In this document: piece by piece, positions 1-11,800 of the stretch | Layout of the letters: every line of letters begins with the position of its first letter | Numbering within the stretch: position 1 is the stretch's first letter | Origin: Stomoxys calcitrans | Lineage: Eukaryota; Arthropoda; Insecta; Diptera; Muscidae | Reading direction: 5' to 3' | NCBI RefSeq assembly: GCF_963082655.1 | Contig: NC_081554.1 | Location: forward strand, 59,711,933-59,775,932 | Length of the DNA stretch: 64,000 bases | Notes under the pieces: generated by a model | Databases searched by the model: none | What the model was told of the DNA's origin: nothing | Seen by the model: only the letters and a program-made list of their open reading frames with translations | Made by a program: the position numbers and the translations under genes

Positions 1-542
1 TTAAACTGGTTTCAAAAATTTCTTCCACCCAACCTTTATAACTTATTCTCTATCTCTCCTCAATAAAATTATTATTAAAGTGTGATACGCACTCACTCAC
101 ACTCTCTCATACACACAAACACGCGCTCACAATCAATATTTTTTCGTAAAGTAATAAATAAAAAAAAATGTTTGAAATATTACCATCAAACGGCACAGTA
201 CATTAACAAGATCACTTGCAACATGTGTCTAGGAAACAATTAAACAATTTGCTATTTGTAGAACGACAAAAAAACGCAAATAGACATGGTAATAGATTCA
301 ATATTCAATATTTATTGAGAAAATATTTTAAAAATAACTGATAAATAAATATTTATTTATTCATATGCTGCCTCCCCCATCACCACAAAGGTGGAAGGAG
401 GCGGTGAGGTTGCGAGTGATGAGTTATGGTGTTAATTAAACGATTAAGAATCAATTTATGGAGTTGCTAATATTGAGAAGACAAACATTTAATACTCATC
501 ACATGCAGGCCCATACACTTAGAGAAAGAAAAAAATAAAAAA
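1..542. other. AT-rich noncoding sequence, no gene seen
   Basis: No open frame with recognisable similarity was found. A short CA-rich stretch lies near 90-130. No repeat seen elsewhere in the window was recognised here. Confidence 0.6.
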
Positions 543-1098
543 ACTAGTAAAAGTGTGCTAAGTTCGGCCGGGCCGAACTTGGGATACACACCACCTTGGG
601 TATATATGTAAACCACGTTTTGTCATATTCCTCTGAAAAATTCATTAGTTATACCCCCACAGCAGCAATATCGAAATATGGTCCGATTTGGACCAATTTC
701 GGCACGGACATTGAGTGGTCTATTAAATACAAGTTCAAGTAGTGATCAATATTGGTCTTTTCGGCAGCTATATCCAAATATAGACCGATCTGAACCATAT
801 AGGACACGGATGTCGAAAAGCCTATAGTCAGATATAGCCCATCTTCGAATTTAACCTGCCTATGGACAAGGAATGAACCTGTGCAAAGTTTCAGCTCAAT
901 ATCTTTATTTTTAAAGAGTGTAGCGTGATTTTAACAGACAGACGGACGCAAGGACAGAAACACGGACTAGATCGTTTTAATAGATTTTTACGACGATCAA
1001 GAATATTCCTACTTTATAGGGTCGAAAATGGATAGTTCGATGTGTTGCAAACTGAATGACAAAATGAATATACCCCCAATTCTTTGGTGATGGCTATA
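543..1098 (+). repeat. Family B dispersed element, short copy
   Basis: The copy opens with the 17-nt palindrome GTTCGGCCGGGCCGAAC at 562-578. It carries one or two core units of the type 'agctatatccaaatatagaccgatctgaacc', and ends in 'aatatacccccaattctttggtgatgg', the family end motif. A degenerate 'gacagacggacg' microsatellite sits near 940. It is noncoding. The family relation is from direct comparison with the copies at 11291, 13216 and 22990; its transposon class is unknown. Confidence 0.75.
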
Positions 1099-1100
1099 AT

Positions 1101-1600
1101 AGTAAGAGCGTGCTAAGTTCGGCCGGGCCGAATCTTATATATCCACCATCATGGATCGCATTTGCCAGGTTCTTTGCCTAGTATCTCTTTATAGGCAAAC
1201 AAAGGAAAATGGATAAGAATTGCTATGCTAGTGGAGCTATATCAGCTTATGAACCGAATCAGACAGTATTTGCCAAATATGTTAGAACTCATAACAACAG
1301 TCACTGTGCAGAGTATCAACCAAATTGGATAAGAATAGCCCCCTCTAGAGGCTCAAGAAGTATAATCTGGAGATCGGTTTATATGGGAACTATATCAGGT
1401 AATAGAACGATTAAGACCACATATGGCACGTACTTTAAGTGTCATAAAAAACGTCATAATACAAAATTTCAGCAAAATTTTATAAAAATTGCGCTCACTA
1501 GAGACGAAGTATGATCGGTGGATCGGTTTATACGGGAGCTATATCTATATATGGGTTATGGACAGATTCAGACTATAATCGACAAGTATATTATAAACCA
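1101..1600 (+). repeat. Family A element, 5' end and partial core
   Basis: Directly after the preceding element comes 'taagagcgtgctaagttcggccgggccgaat' with a one-base change in the palindrome, then a 'tatatatccaccatcatggatcgcatttgcc' start. About two 153-bp-type core units follow. The copy loses similarity near 1600 without the tail microsatellite, so it is 3' truncated. A 101-residue open frame here is a by-product of the repeat. Confidence 0.75.
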
Positions 1601-1786
1601 TATTATCTGAGAAATTTGCTCAGATATAAGCATGATACTCCTTATCATGATATCCACTAAATGCTTCAAGGTTGTAATGCCGGGAAAATTCCATCAGGAC
1701 TGGATGATTAAATGGTTGGAAGCTCCTCGAGGCTTCCTTTACCATAAAGTCCGTAATGATGACCCTTCGATCAACCCGATTGTTGT

Positions 1787-4100
1787 TGAAAATTTGATTA
1801 ACATCCAATTTTCTGTGACAATTCGATTACCATTAAATTTTCTATGAAACTTTGATTACCATCAAATTTTCTATTAAAATTCGATTCTCATCAAAAATTC
1901 GATTACCATCAAAATTTCTATAAAAATTCGATTAGCATTAAATTTTCTATGAAAATTCGATTATCATAAAAATTTCTAAGAAAATTCGATTACCATCAAA
2001 TTTTCTATGAAAATTAAAATTTTCTATAAAAATTCGATTACCATCAAACTTTCTATGAAAATTCGATTACCATCAAACTTTCTATGAAAATTCGATTACC
2101 ATCAAATTTTCTATGAAAATTCGATTACCATAAAATTTTCTATGAAAATTCGATTACCATCAAATTTTCATCGAAATTTTGGTGGCGATCGATTTTTCAA
2201 GGAATAGTTGACGGTAATCGAATTTTCGATGAAAACTTGATGTACAATACATCAAATTTTCATCGAAAATTCGATTACCGTCAACTATTCCTTGAAAAAT
2301 CGATTGCCACCAAAATGTCGATGAAAATTCGATTACCATCAAATTTTTATGAAGCTTCGATTATCATCGAATTTTCTTCGAAAACTCGATTACAATCAAG
2401 TTTTCTTTGAAAACTCGATTACCATCAAATGTTCTATGAAAATTCCATTACCATAAAATTTTTTATGAAAAATCGAATACCATCAAATTTCCTATGCAAA
2501 GTCTTTTACCATCAAATTTTCTATGAAAATTCGATAAACATCAGGCTTTCTACGAAAATTGGATTAACACCATGCTTTCTATTAAAATTCGATAACCGTA
2601 ATGCTTTTTGTAAAATTTCATAACAGTCAAAAATTTGAAGGTAATCAAATTCGATTACTATCAAACTTTCTATTAAAGTTCGACTGCTTTAACATTTTCT
2701 ATGAAAATTCGACTACCATCAAATTTTCTATGAAAATTCGATTAACATCAAATTTTTATGAAAATTCGGTTACCATCAAATTTTCTATGAAAATTCGATT
2801 GCCATCAAATTTTCTATGAGCATTCGACAAACATCACATTTTCTATAAAAATTCGTTTAACTATCAATTTTCTATGAAAATTCGATTACCATCAAATTTT
2901 CTATGAAAATTCGATTAACATCAAATTTTCTATGAGCATTCGATTACCATCAAATTTTCTATGAAAATTCGATTACCATAAAATTTTTTATGAAAATTCG
3001 ATTACCTACAAATTGTCTATAAAAAATCGATTACCATCAAATTTTCTATGAAAATTCGATTACCATCAAATTTTCTATGAAAATTCGATTACCATCAAAT
3101 TTCCTATGAAAATTCGATTACCATCAAATTTTCTATGAAAATTCGATTACATTCAAATTTTTCATGAAAATTCAATTACCACCAAATTTTCTATGAAAAT
3201 TCGATTATCATCAAATTTTTAATGAAAATTCGATTAATATAAAATTTTTGAAAATTCGATTACCGTCAAATATTCTATAAAAATTCGATTACCATCAAAT
3301 GTTCTATGAAAATTCGATTACTATCTAAAAATTTGATTACCACAAAAATTTTTATAAAAATTCGATTACCTTCAAATTTTCTATGAAAATTCGATTACCT
3401 TTAAATTTTCTATAAAAATTTGATTACCATTAAAATTTTTATAAAAATTCGATTATCAAAAAATTTTCTATAAAAATTCCTTTACTATGAAAATTTGATT
3501 ACCATCAATTTTTCTTTGAAAATTCGATTTCCATCAAATTTTCTATGAAAATTCTATTACTATCAAATTTTCTATAAAAATTCGATTATCATCAAATTAT
3601 ATATGAAAAATCGATAACCATCAAATTTTCTATGAAAATTCGATAACCATCAAAATTTCTATGAAAACTCGATTGCCATCAAATTTTCTATGAAAATTCG
3701 ATTGCCATCAAATTTTCTATGAAAATTCGATAATCATCCAATTTTCGATGAAAATTCAATTACCATCAAATTTTCTATGAAAATTCGATTTCCATAAAAT
3801 TTTCTATGAAAATTCGATTATCATCCAATTTTCTATAAAAATTCAATTACCATCAAGTTTTCTATGAAAATTCGATTACCATAAAATTTTCTATCAAAAT
3901 TTCATTACCATAAAGTTTTCTTTGAAAACTCGATTACAATCAAGTTTTCTTTGAAAACTCGATTACATTCAAGATTTCTATGAAAACTCGATTACAATCA
4001 AGTTTTCTATGAAAAGTCGATTAACATCCATTTTTTATAAAAATTCGATACATATCAAATTTTTTATATAATATTCGATTAACATATTTTTTTTTACAAA
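1787..4100. repeat. 29-bp AT-rich minisatellite, ~80 units
   Basis: The unit reads ATTCGATTACCATCAAATTT followed by TCTATGAAA. The spacing of the shared ATTCGATT word is 29 bp in the best preserved stretch (3050-3140). By length the block holds about 80 units. Units differ by point changes and small indels and both edges decay gradually, so the array is old. Short open frames inside it are incidental. An unusual inverted repeat interrupts it at 2163-2329. Confidence 0.92.
2163..2329. repeat. Long hairpin inside the 29-bp minisatellite
   Basis: Two arms of about 82 nt, 2163-2244 and 2248-2329, are reverse complements with only a few mismatches, separated by a 3-nt CAA loop. The arms include 'ggaatagttgacggtaatcg' and its complement and do not consist only of minisatellite units. 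The structure is flanked by normal units on both sides. Confidence 0.9.
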
Positions 4101-5852
4101 GATGTGAAACTAATCGATATTTATGGATAAAACCAAATCATCTTCTTTTTGAACATTAAATCATCAACAAAAATTCCATTTATGGAAATTTTATTTAGCA
4201 TCACATTTTCTACTAAGATATGTTAATACAATTCGATTAGAGGCGAACGTGGATTAAAACTTTTATTATTACTTTAATTTTTTTCATTTTTGAATATTCG
4301 ATTAATACTTAAAATTGATATAATCAAGCAGGAACAAGTAAATCTCATTGAAGGTAATGAGAAATATTTTCTGTTCAACAAACTTTTGATCTATTTGCAG
4401 ATAAAGTGTGAAAAATATTCTAATCGATTTGCATTCAATGAATTTATAAAATAGAGCAAATCATGAAAGTGATAATTGAAGGTACACATTATAGTACTCA
4501 TTCAACAAAAGCCTAAATTATCATAAAAACTGGCAACATTATGCAGAGATTTTTGATTAAATCTTTCCGTTGGGAAATTATGTCGAAAATTTTTCCATAC
4601 ACATTGTGGAGAAAATTTTCAAATTTATGAGAAACAGAGAAACTAGGAATATTTTTTTTTGTCCGGGAACAAATATAGCCAAAAAAAACTTTCGATAACA
4701 CATGTTATCGATATATGGCTTGTTTATTATAGGCAGGCTTTTAACCATCCATGTATTTTCCATGCCTGTAGGGTAGGGTTAAATGCATTTCTTTTCTTCC
4801 CATGTATTTACCTGCCTGCCTGCCTGCCAATAGGGTGAATTGCGCCTTTTTGCTTGACTTCCCACTTTGGAAAATTACTGCTTCTATCTTAGGAGGCGCT
4901 TATGACTGCTTTAAATTTCTTTGACTTGTTAAAATCACACTATGGGCATAATATATTCATTTGTACAAATAAATTTCACACTTTTAGCCTTTTTTGATAT
5001 TTACATTTCATGTTTTAATAATCCCTACTTATGGTCTTGTTTATTTAATACTGGAAAAAACCAGTGAGATTTTTATAGCACGTGCTTCATTTGATTTGGC
5101 AAACATGTGCCACTTTATGATTGCCCGAGATGATGATAATGCAGCAGGCGGTGCGAATTGGTAACAACAAAGTAATGCAGATACCATAAATGATAACATT
5201 GCCATAAGGCGCTCGTATATGGAGGATATCATAAAAGGTTATATCAACAAAGCCTAAGCAACGACCAATGATATGGTTAAGCCACAACTTGTTACAGATG
5301 CTATGACCAAGGGTGATGTTATTCTCCCAAAACAAGAAAAGTTGCAATCAAGTTGGAGTAAAATTCATAAGACAAATTTTCCATGCTTCAGCATATATAC
5401 CCTATAACGCTACAATTAATCGCTGATGGTTCGATTGATACAAAGGTCACAATTAATCGATGCAATGTACCACAAATCTTACCTAATCTTCTCCATGCGC
5501 CTGCCATAGACCTTTTAGTGAAATTGTTTCTGTTTCTTTAAAAACAAATCGAATATTGCTAAATAAAAATAGAAAATATGTACATAACATTTCTGCCACC
5601 ACAAAACAACCAAAACCAAAAAAAAAACAACAAGCAATTTTGAAATTAAAAAAAAAAAAAAAAACAGAAATTACACGAACAACCATAATGCCCATATTGA
5701 ATGCACATTGCCCCAAAAAACTGTTTGCAAAAATATGTACATTTACCTCCAAATACAAACATACTACAAATGATGTCTGTTTTTGTTTGGGCCTTAAGAA
5801 GATGGAAGCAATGGGTTAGCGCAAATATTTTAAAAATTAGTTTCGAATTAAA
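4101..5852. other. Noncoding stretch with a TGCC microsatellite
   Basis: No gene or known mobile element was recognised. (CCTG)n occurs at 4811-4828. A run of A bases lies near 5649-5663. Several short open frames on both strands show no domain-like composition. Confidence 0.55.
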
Positions 5853-6822
5853 TTCAGCCAGTCTGAATTAAAGTTTTCCTATAAGGAAAACCTTATTCAG
5901 CCAGGCTGAATTAAAGTTTTCCTATAAGGAAAACCTTATTCAGCCAGGCTGAATTAAAGTTTTCCTATAAGGAAAACCTTATTCAGCCAGGCTGAATTAA
6001 AGTTTTCCTATAAGGAAAACCTTATTCAGCCAGGCTGAATTAAAGTTTTCCTATAAGGAAAACCTTATTCAGCCAGGCTGAATTAAAGTTTTCCTATAAG
6101 GAAAACCTTATTCAGCCAGGCTGAATTAAAGTTTTCCTATAAGGAAAACCTTATTCAGCCAGGCTGAATTAAAGTTTTCCTATAAGGAAAACCTTATTCA
6201 GCCAGGCTGAATTAAAGTTTTCCTATAAGGAAAACCTTATTCAGCCAGGCTGAATTAAAGTTTTCCTATAAGGAAAACCTTATTCAGCCAGGCTGAATTA
6301 AAGTTTTCCTATAAGGAAAACCTTATTCAGCCAGGCTGAATTAAAGTTTTCCTATAAGGAAAACCTTATTCAGCCAGGCTGAATTAAAGTTTTCCTATAA
6401 GGAAAACCTTATTCAGCCAGGCTGAATTAAAGTTTTCCTATAAGGAAAACCTTATTCAGCCAGGCTGAATTTAAGTTTTCCTATAAGGAAAACCTTATTC
6501 AGCCAGGCTGAATTAAAGTTTTCCTATAAGGAAAACCTTATTCAGCCAGGCTGAATTAAAGTTTTCCTATAAGGAAAACCTTATTCAGCCAGGCTGAATT
6601 AAAGTTTTCCTATAAGGAAAACCTTATTCAGCAAGGCTGAATTAAAGTTTTCCTATAAGGAAAACCTTATTCAGCCAGGCTGAATTAAAGTTTTCCTATA
6701 AGGAAAACCTTATTCATCCAGGCTGAATTAAAGTGTTCCTAAAGGGAAAACCTAATTCAGCCTAAGAAAAACCTTATTCCTTTGGGAAACCCTTATTCAG
6801 CCAGGCTGCAATAAAGTTTTAA
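5853..6822. repeat. 43-bp satellite; each monomer is two hairpins
   Basis: About 21 nearly identical 43-bp monomers run head to tail. Each contains the palindrome TTCAGCCAGGCTGAA (7-nt arms, 1-nt centre), a short AAA-rich linker, then GTTTTCCTATAAGGAAAAC (8-nt arms, ATA centre). The period was measured from CAGCC at 5941 to 5984. Most monomers are identical, suggesting recent homogenisation. The first unit (CAGCCAGTCTG) and the last stretch, after about 6720, are degenerate. No coding potential. Confidence 0.95.
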
Positions 6823-7625
6823 TTCAAGCCATTCCAGATGTTGGGAGTCATAATAGAACACAATATGCAAAATTTGAGCCAAATCGGATATAAATTGAGG
6901 CTTCCACGGGCTCAAGAAGTCAAATCGGGGGATCGATGTACATTCACAGTTATTGGAAGTCATAACAGAACATCGCATGCAAAATTTCAGCCAAATCGGA
7001 TGTAAATTGAGGCTTCCAGGAGCTCAAGAAGTCAAATCGCTAAATCGGTTTATATGGGAGCTTTATCAGGTTCATGAGCGATTTAAACCGCACTTGGCAC
7101 AGTTGTTGGAAGTCATAACAGAAGACAACGTGCAAAACTTCAGTCAAATCGAACAAAAATTGCGGCTTCCAGGGGCTCAAGAAGTCAAATCGGAAGATCG
7201 GTTTATATGGGCACTATACCAGGTAAAAGACCGATTCGGAACGTACTTGGCACAGTTGTTGGAAGTCATAACAGAACATCACGTGCAAAATTTGAGCCAA
7301 ATCGGATGCAAATTGAGGCTTCCGGGGCTCAAGAAGTCAATTTGGGAGATCGGTTTATATGGGAGCCATATCTAAATCTGAACCGATATGGCCCAATCGA
7401 CCTACATCAATAATAACAATCTGTGCAAAATTTCAAGCGACTAGCTTTACGCGTTCGACCGCTATAGTGATTTCGACAGACGGACGGACGGACTATTTCG
7501 GATCAGAACACTCGAGCCGAGCAAGAATATTTGTACTTTATGGGGTCTTAAACGAATATTTCGAGGTGTTACAAACGGAGTGACTAGATTAGTATACCAC
7601 CATCCTATGGTGGTGGGTATGAAAA
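6823..7625 (+). repeat. Family A element, 5' truncated, tail intact
   Basis: The copy begins abruptly at the end of the 43-bp satellite inside a core unit ('ttgggagtcataatagaacac') and runs through four to five core units. It then shows a short 'gacagacggacggacgg' microsatellite, the conserved 'gagcaagaatatttgtactttatggggtctta' stretch, and the end 'atcctatggtggtgggtatgaaaa'. A 140-residue open frame (6953-7375) repeats the unit and is not a gene. Confidence 0.85.
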
Positions 7626-8578
7626 TTATAAAAGTTGTGTATGGCGGCTAAAACAAAAGCCTACCAAACCTATTCTACACATGTTCATTATCCATGTACA
7701 CAACACTCTGCTGCATTTGCAATTTGTTTTCTAAAATAGGGCAACGCTTAAATTATTCTTATTAAGAAACAGTTCAAATAAGCATTCTTTCTTCCTCATC
7801 AGTGTTAATGACCCTGTATGTGATTACAATGTGTTCGTTGGGTTAAGGCATTATGAGAAGTCTAGTTGCACCCTGCCGACAGCCGAATGTGGCAGCCCCA
7901 CTGCTGCGAAACATTCATTGAAGGATGCAATTTGTAGAAATTTTTGTTGGCATTTGACTCAAACGATCTTACAAAACGTAACAGATGTTCGACAAGATTT
8001 GTAGTTTGTTTTGTTTTTTTTTTGTTGTTGTTTTCCTCGTTATTCTCACATATAATGGAAAAAATAATTAAGAAAATTTTGTGTTTGCAATGATTTTGGC
8101 GAAAAATGGCAACGAAGTATATATTGCAGCAGAAAGGCCAAAGTGAAAACAAATTTGAGGATTTGGAAAAACAATAAAATGGGGCCATATGAGCAGTGGG
8201 GCAAGATGCTGTGTACACAAAATAAAAAAAATCATCACTCGGGTATGTCTGTGACTAGATGTGAATGTGGTTTGAGCTTACCCTCCTATATTCCCCTTCT
8301 AAATGAATAAATGGTTTTGTAAAGTGGAGTAAATGGTGTGTTATAAGCGTACCAGCTTCAATCATAGTCATGAAGACACTGATGATGCAGAAGTTCAGTT
8401 ACCTAGCCGCTTGATATGCCTATACTGGTCAATAACTACGAGCTTCACACCATCCACAAGTATATAGCTATCAAATTGTTTCGTTTTCTGCTTGAACAAT
8501 TTTGAATGATGACTTTAACTGAGGTCGCAGAGTCACTGATGTTGCAGAAGACCAATATATTAGAAAATACTATTAAAA
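7626..8578. other. Noncoding stretch, no feature recognised
   Basis: No similarity to other parts of the window and no convincing coding frame was seen. A T-rich tract with GTT repeats lies near 8005-8040. Confidence 0.5.
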
Positions 8579-9203
8579 AACAAGTAAAACCGTGATAAGT
8601 TCGGCAGGGACAAATTTTATATACCCTCCACCATGGATCGCATTTGTCTAGGCAAACATATGATAAAAGAAAAAAATTGCTATGATAGTGGAGCTATATC
8701 AACTTATGGCCCGATGGTCCGGACCATAATTGAACTGAATGTTGGAGACCATAGTAGAAGTCGGAGTGTAAAATTTTAGCCAATTCAAATAAAAATTGCG
8801 CCCTTTAGGGGCTCAAGAAGTAAAATAGGGAGATAGGTTTATATGGCAGCTGTATCAAGCTAAACACCGATTCAGACCATAATTGACACGTTGAAGGTCA
8901 TGAGAGACGTCGTTGTACAAAATTTCAGCCAAATCGAATAATAATTGCGACACCTAGAGGCTCAAGAAATCAAGATGCCAGATTGGTTTATATGGCAGCT
9001 ATATGAGGTTATAAACCAACTAAAACCATATTTGGCACAACTATTCTTGCAAAATTTCAGTCAAATCGGATAAGAATTGCGCTCTCTAGTGGCTCAAGAA
9101 GTCAAGATTCAAGATCGGTTTATATGAAAGCTATATCAGGTTAGGGACTGATTTGAATTACGCTTAGCACAGATATTGGAAATCATAGCAAAACATACAG
9201 TAA
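8579..9203 (+). repeat. Family A element, 5' portion
   Basis: It starts 'aaaacaagtaaaaccgtgataagttcggcagg' (decayed palindrome), then 'tataccctccaccatggatcgcatttgtc', and runs through about three core units. It stops where LINE-X sequence begins near 9204. The sequence beyond the LINE (11291 on) belongs to family B, not A, so the locus has been rearranged and is not a simple insertion. Confidence 0.8.
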
Positions 9204-9219
9204 GAGCTTTTGGTCATTC

Positions 9220-10085
9220 GTGAAAAGGGTAAAGGGTAGTTCTTCATCTATTCCAACTCTTGCTAAGGATGATCGAACGTTCACTGACTGCATTGATAAG
9301 GCTAACCTGTTGGCTGATATGTTTGCGGGGAATTCTTCCCTGCCGGATAGCAATCACCCACTCCCCTCAAACGAAAATGTATCTGGCGTTATGCCCCAAA
9401 TATTTTTTCAAACTCGTAGAGTTAAAAGAGTTCTTGAGAATCTAGACGTAAATAAATCCCCGCGCACGGATGGCATATCAACACTTGTCTTGCGCAGATA
9501 TTCCTCGACGCTTGCCTGTCGATTACGCAACCTTTTCAACATTGCTTACGGTGCGGGAGACTTCCCGGCGCGTTGGAAGGTTGCGAACGTTCAGCCAATA
9601 CCCAAGAACGGTGAGGCAAACAACCCTGCTAACTATCAGCCAATTGCGATATACTCCGCTCTCTCCAAGGTCATGGAGAGCATGGTTAATCAACATCTTG
9701 TGAGTTTTAAAGAGTGTAATGGCCTTCTTAGCGACCAACAGTATGGGTTCCACAGAAATCGCTCTACGGGCGACCTCATAGCACTTCTGTCGGAACGTTG
9801 GAGTCGCTCAATGCACCAGTTCGGTGAGAGTAAGGTTGTGGCTCTGTTTATCTCCAAGGCATTACAAGGCACTACTATCAAAGCTTTTCCCATTTGTTGC
9901 CGGTAATGGCTTCGCACTATATGAGTGGTTATAGATGGGTTCTCATCCAATGAGCATAAACTGACCGCAGGTTTACCCCAGGGCTCTGTTCTTTCTCCTT
10001 CTCTTTTTCTTATTTTCATCAACGATCTGTTGGGTCAGACATCGAATCCAGTCTACTCATTTGCGGATGACAGTAATCTCTGTCA
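9220..10085 (+). pseudogene. Reverse transcriptase domain of LINE-X copy 1, broken
   Basis: The protein would copy the element's RNA into DNA at the target site. Visible RT blocks are the 'VNKSPRTDGIST' block, 'NNPANYQPIAIYSALSKVME', 'QQYGFHRNRSTGDLIALLSE', then, after a frame break near 9905, 'HKLTAGLPQGSVLSPSLF' and the catalytic FADD at 10060-10071. In the block that reads 'LDISKAFDRVWH' in copy 3, this copy has 'LFISKALQ', so the first catalytic aspartate is lost and a short deletion follows. A second deletion near 9915 removes about 30 nt relative to copies 2 and 3. The open part is 228 residues (9220-9906). It is certainly non-functional. Confidence 0.88.
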
Positions 10086-10087
10086 TT

Positions 10088-11230
10088 CGTAATCATTCGA
10101 CCATAGGCCGAGTCTTCGAGACATTGAGGACAAGAGGCGGGTTATGGATGATACACTCTGCCAGGATTTGCTGGCCATTTCAGAGTGGGATCGAATGAAT
10201 CGAGTAGATTTTAATGCACGGAAGACACAGTGCTGCTTGTTGCAACACAAACGATTCGCTGACCCATTACAATCATCTTCGTCTATCAACGGTGTAGATG
10301 TTGAGCAATCAGAAGCTCTTGATGTTCTAGGCATGATAATACAAAGCCATGTCCGTTGGGCTAAACATGTATTTGAATTGTCGAAAGAAGCATTCAAATG
10401 TTTAGGCTTCCTTAAACGGTGTAAGAATTAATTCCCTCCGTCTGATCTTCTTAACTTCTACACCACATTCATAAGGCCGAAAATAGAGTGCAACTCACAT
10501 GTAAGGGCTGGAGCTTCAAACCCATCCCTGGAGCTACTGGACCGTGTACAGAGGAGAGCGATGCCGTTGATTGGGGACAGTGGGGATTCCAACTCTATTG
10601 CCCCCCTTGAACATCGTCGCAATGTGGGTTGTTTGGCGCTGTTCTATCGGTACTTTCATGGTGTGTGTTCGTCTGATATTCATCTTCTTATTCGTGATGT
10701 AAGGATGCCTGTCAGGGATACTAGGCATTCCAGGAACTCTCACCCTTTTGTAATTGATTGGCCAGCGGACCGCAAATGCAAATTTTGCCCGTGAACATTC
10801 CACTAAGGAACAGGGGCAAACTTCTCACATATCAATGAGTGCAGTCCGTTTCAAGTTTTTAAGCATAATGATAAGGGGCCTCCTTTTTTATAGTCCAGTC
10901 TGAACGGCGTGCCGCAGTGCGACACCTCTTTGGAGAGATGTTTTATATGGCATAGTACCTCACAAATGTTGCCAGCATTGGGAGGGGAAAACTATTGCTG
11001 AACATTTTTTTCTGATGGTCTCGCCAAGTCTTGCGGTCATTCTAACCTCTTCGCTACGGTGGCTTCCTCAATTATAAAGAGAATACTTATTACGCCCGAA
11101 CCGTTCTTATGTGGAATCAACTTTCGGCTAATGTTTTTCCCATCTACTTTGACATCCAGAAATTTAAGACAAATGTCAATAAACACTACATCCTTTTTCC
11201 CCCCTCCAATTCCTAATTTCCTTTCGCCAA
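10088..11230 (+). pseudogene. C-terminal region of LINE-X copy 1, interrupted by a SINE
   Basis: After the RT palm the frame continues as 'LLAISEWDRMNRVDFNARKT' and 'VDVEQSEALDVLGM' (95-residue open part at 10144-10431), then in a shifted frame 'LELLDRVQRRAMPLIGDSGD' and 'RRNVGCLALFYRYFHGVCSS'. This is the region downstream of the RT in such elements, without an RNase H motif that I can see. The SINE at 10780-11066 splits the frame inside 'FVIDWPADR'. The end of the frame resumes near 11090 with 'ARTVLMWNQLSANVFPIYFD' in the shifted reading. Confidence 0.82.
10780..11066 (-). mobile_element. tRNA-derived SINE, minus strand, inside LINE-X
   Basis: Read on the minus strand, the head is 'gaagccaccgtagcgaagag' with an internal deletion that removed the B box, then 'cttggcgagaccatcagaaaa', the body and the 3' end 'gggcaaaatttgcatttgc'. 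Because it interrupts the LINE, this insertion is younger than the LINE copy. Confidence 0.85.
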
Positions 11231-11290
11231 AGCAATGCACTGCATTCATAGGGGACATCCCCCGCGTGTTGGCTGACAGACAAAAAAAAT

Positions 11291-11800
11291 ACAGCTATAC
11301 CTGAATATAGTCTGAACTGAACCATATTTGGGTGTGCGGTCGGGACGTTTAAAACATCTCACTGTTTCAAATTTCAGCGAAATTGGGTAATAAACAAAGC
11401 TTTTATGGACTTCAGACCCTTTATCGGCAGATCGGTCTATATGGCATATCTAAATATGGTCCGATCTAAACCATATCTGAGTCGGATGTCGGTAGGCTTA
11501 AAACTACTCACTGTTTCAAATTTCAGCGAAATCGGTTAAAAAATAATGTTTTTATGGGTTTTAGACCCTAAATCGGCAGATCGGGCTATATGGCAGCTAT
11601 ATCCAAATATGGTCCGATTTGGCCCCTTCGAGAACTTTACCTGCGTGCAGCAAAAAGACGTATCGATGCCAAATTTCAATATCTCAATTTTTGAAGACGG
11701 ACGGATGGACAGACACACGGAAATCGTTCAAAGGATATTTCGATGTGTTGCAAACGGAATGACTAAATAAATATACCCCCTATTCTATGGTGGTGGGTCT
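11291..11800 (+). repeat. Family B element, 3' portion
   Basis: About three ~150-bp units of the type 'gcagatcggtctatatggca', 'tggtccgatctaaaccatat', 'cactgtttcaaatttcagcg' are followed by a 'gacggacggatggacagaca' microsatellite and the end 'ctattctatggtggtgggt'. A 74-residue open frame is repeat-derived. No 5' end is present. Confidence 0.8.

Larger units (their letters stand above)
9204..11290 (+). mobile_element. LINE-X (Jockey-like non-LTR) copy 1, 5' truncated
   Basis: This is a non-LTR retrotransposon lacking its 5' end (ORF1, endonuclease). It retains the reverse transcriptase (9220-10085), the C-terminal region (10088-10797) and the 3' end (about 11070-11290), split by a SINE on the opposite strand at 10780-11066. 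The 3' end, 'ataggggacatccc' followed by 'gctgacagacaaaaaaaatac', matches the end of the copy at 30368. Several frameshifts and deletions make it dead. The Jockey-like placement is from motif appearance only. Confidence 0.85.

Noticed and set aside
1787..4100. CRISPR-like array of regular short repeats
   Set aside because: There are no unique spacers between units, the units themselves abut, and the context is eukaryotic. The same applies to the 43-bp, 22-bp and 17-bp arrays.
6953..7375. 140-residue frame with internal repeats ('LLEVITEHHVQNLSQI')
   Set aside because: This is the family A core unit, whose 153-bp length is divisible by 3, so frames stay open across units. The same peptide-like words appear in many copies in various frames.
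10800..11080. Alternative 3' region of LINE-X
   Set aside because: It is the reverse complement of the SINE body found at six other places, so it is an insertion and not part of the LINE.
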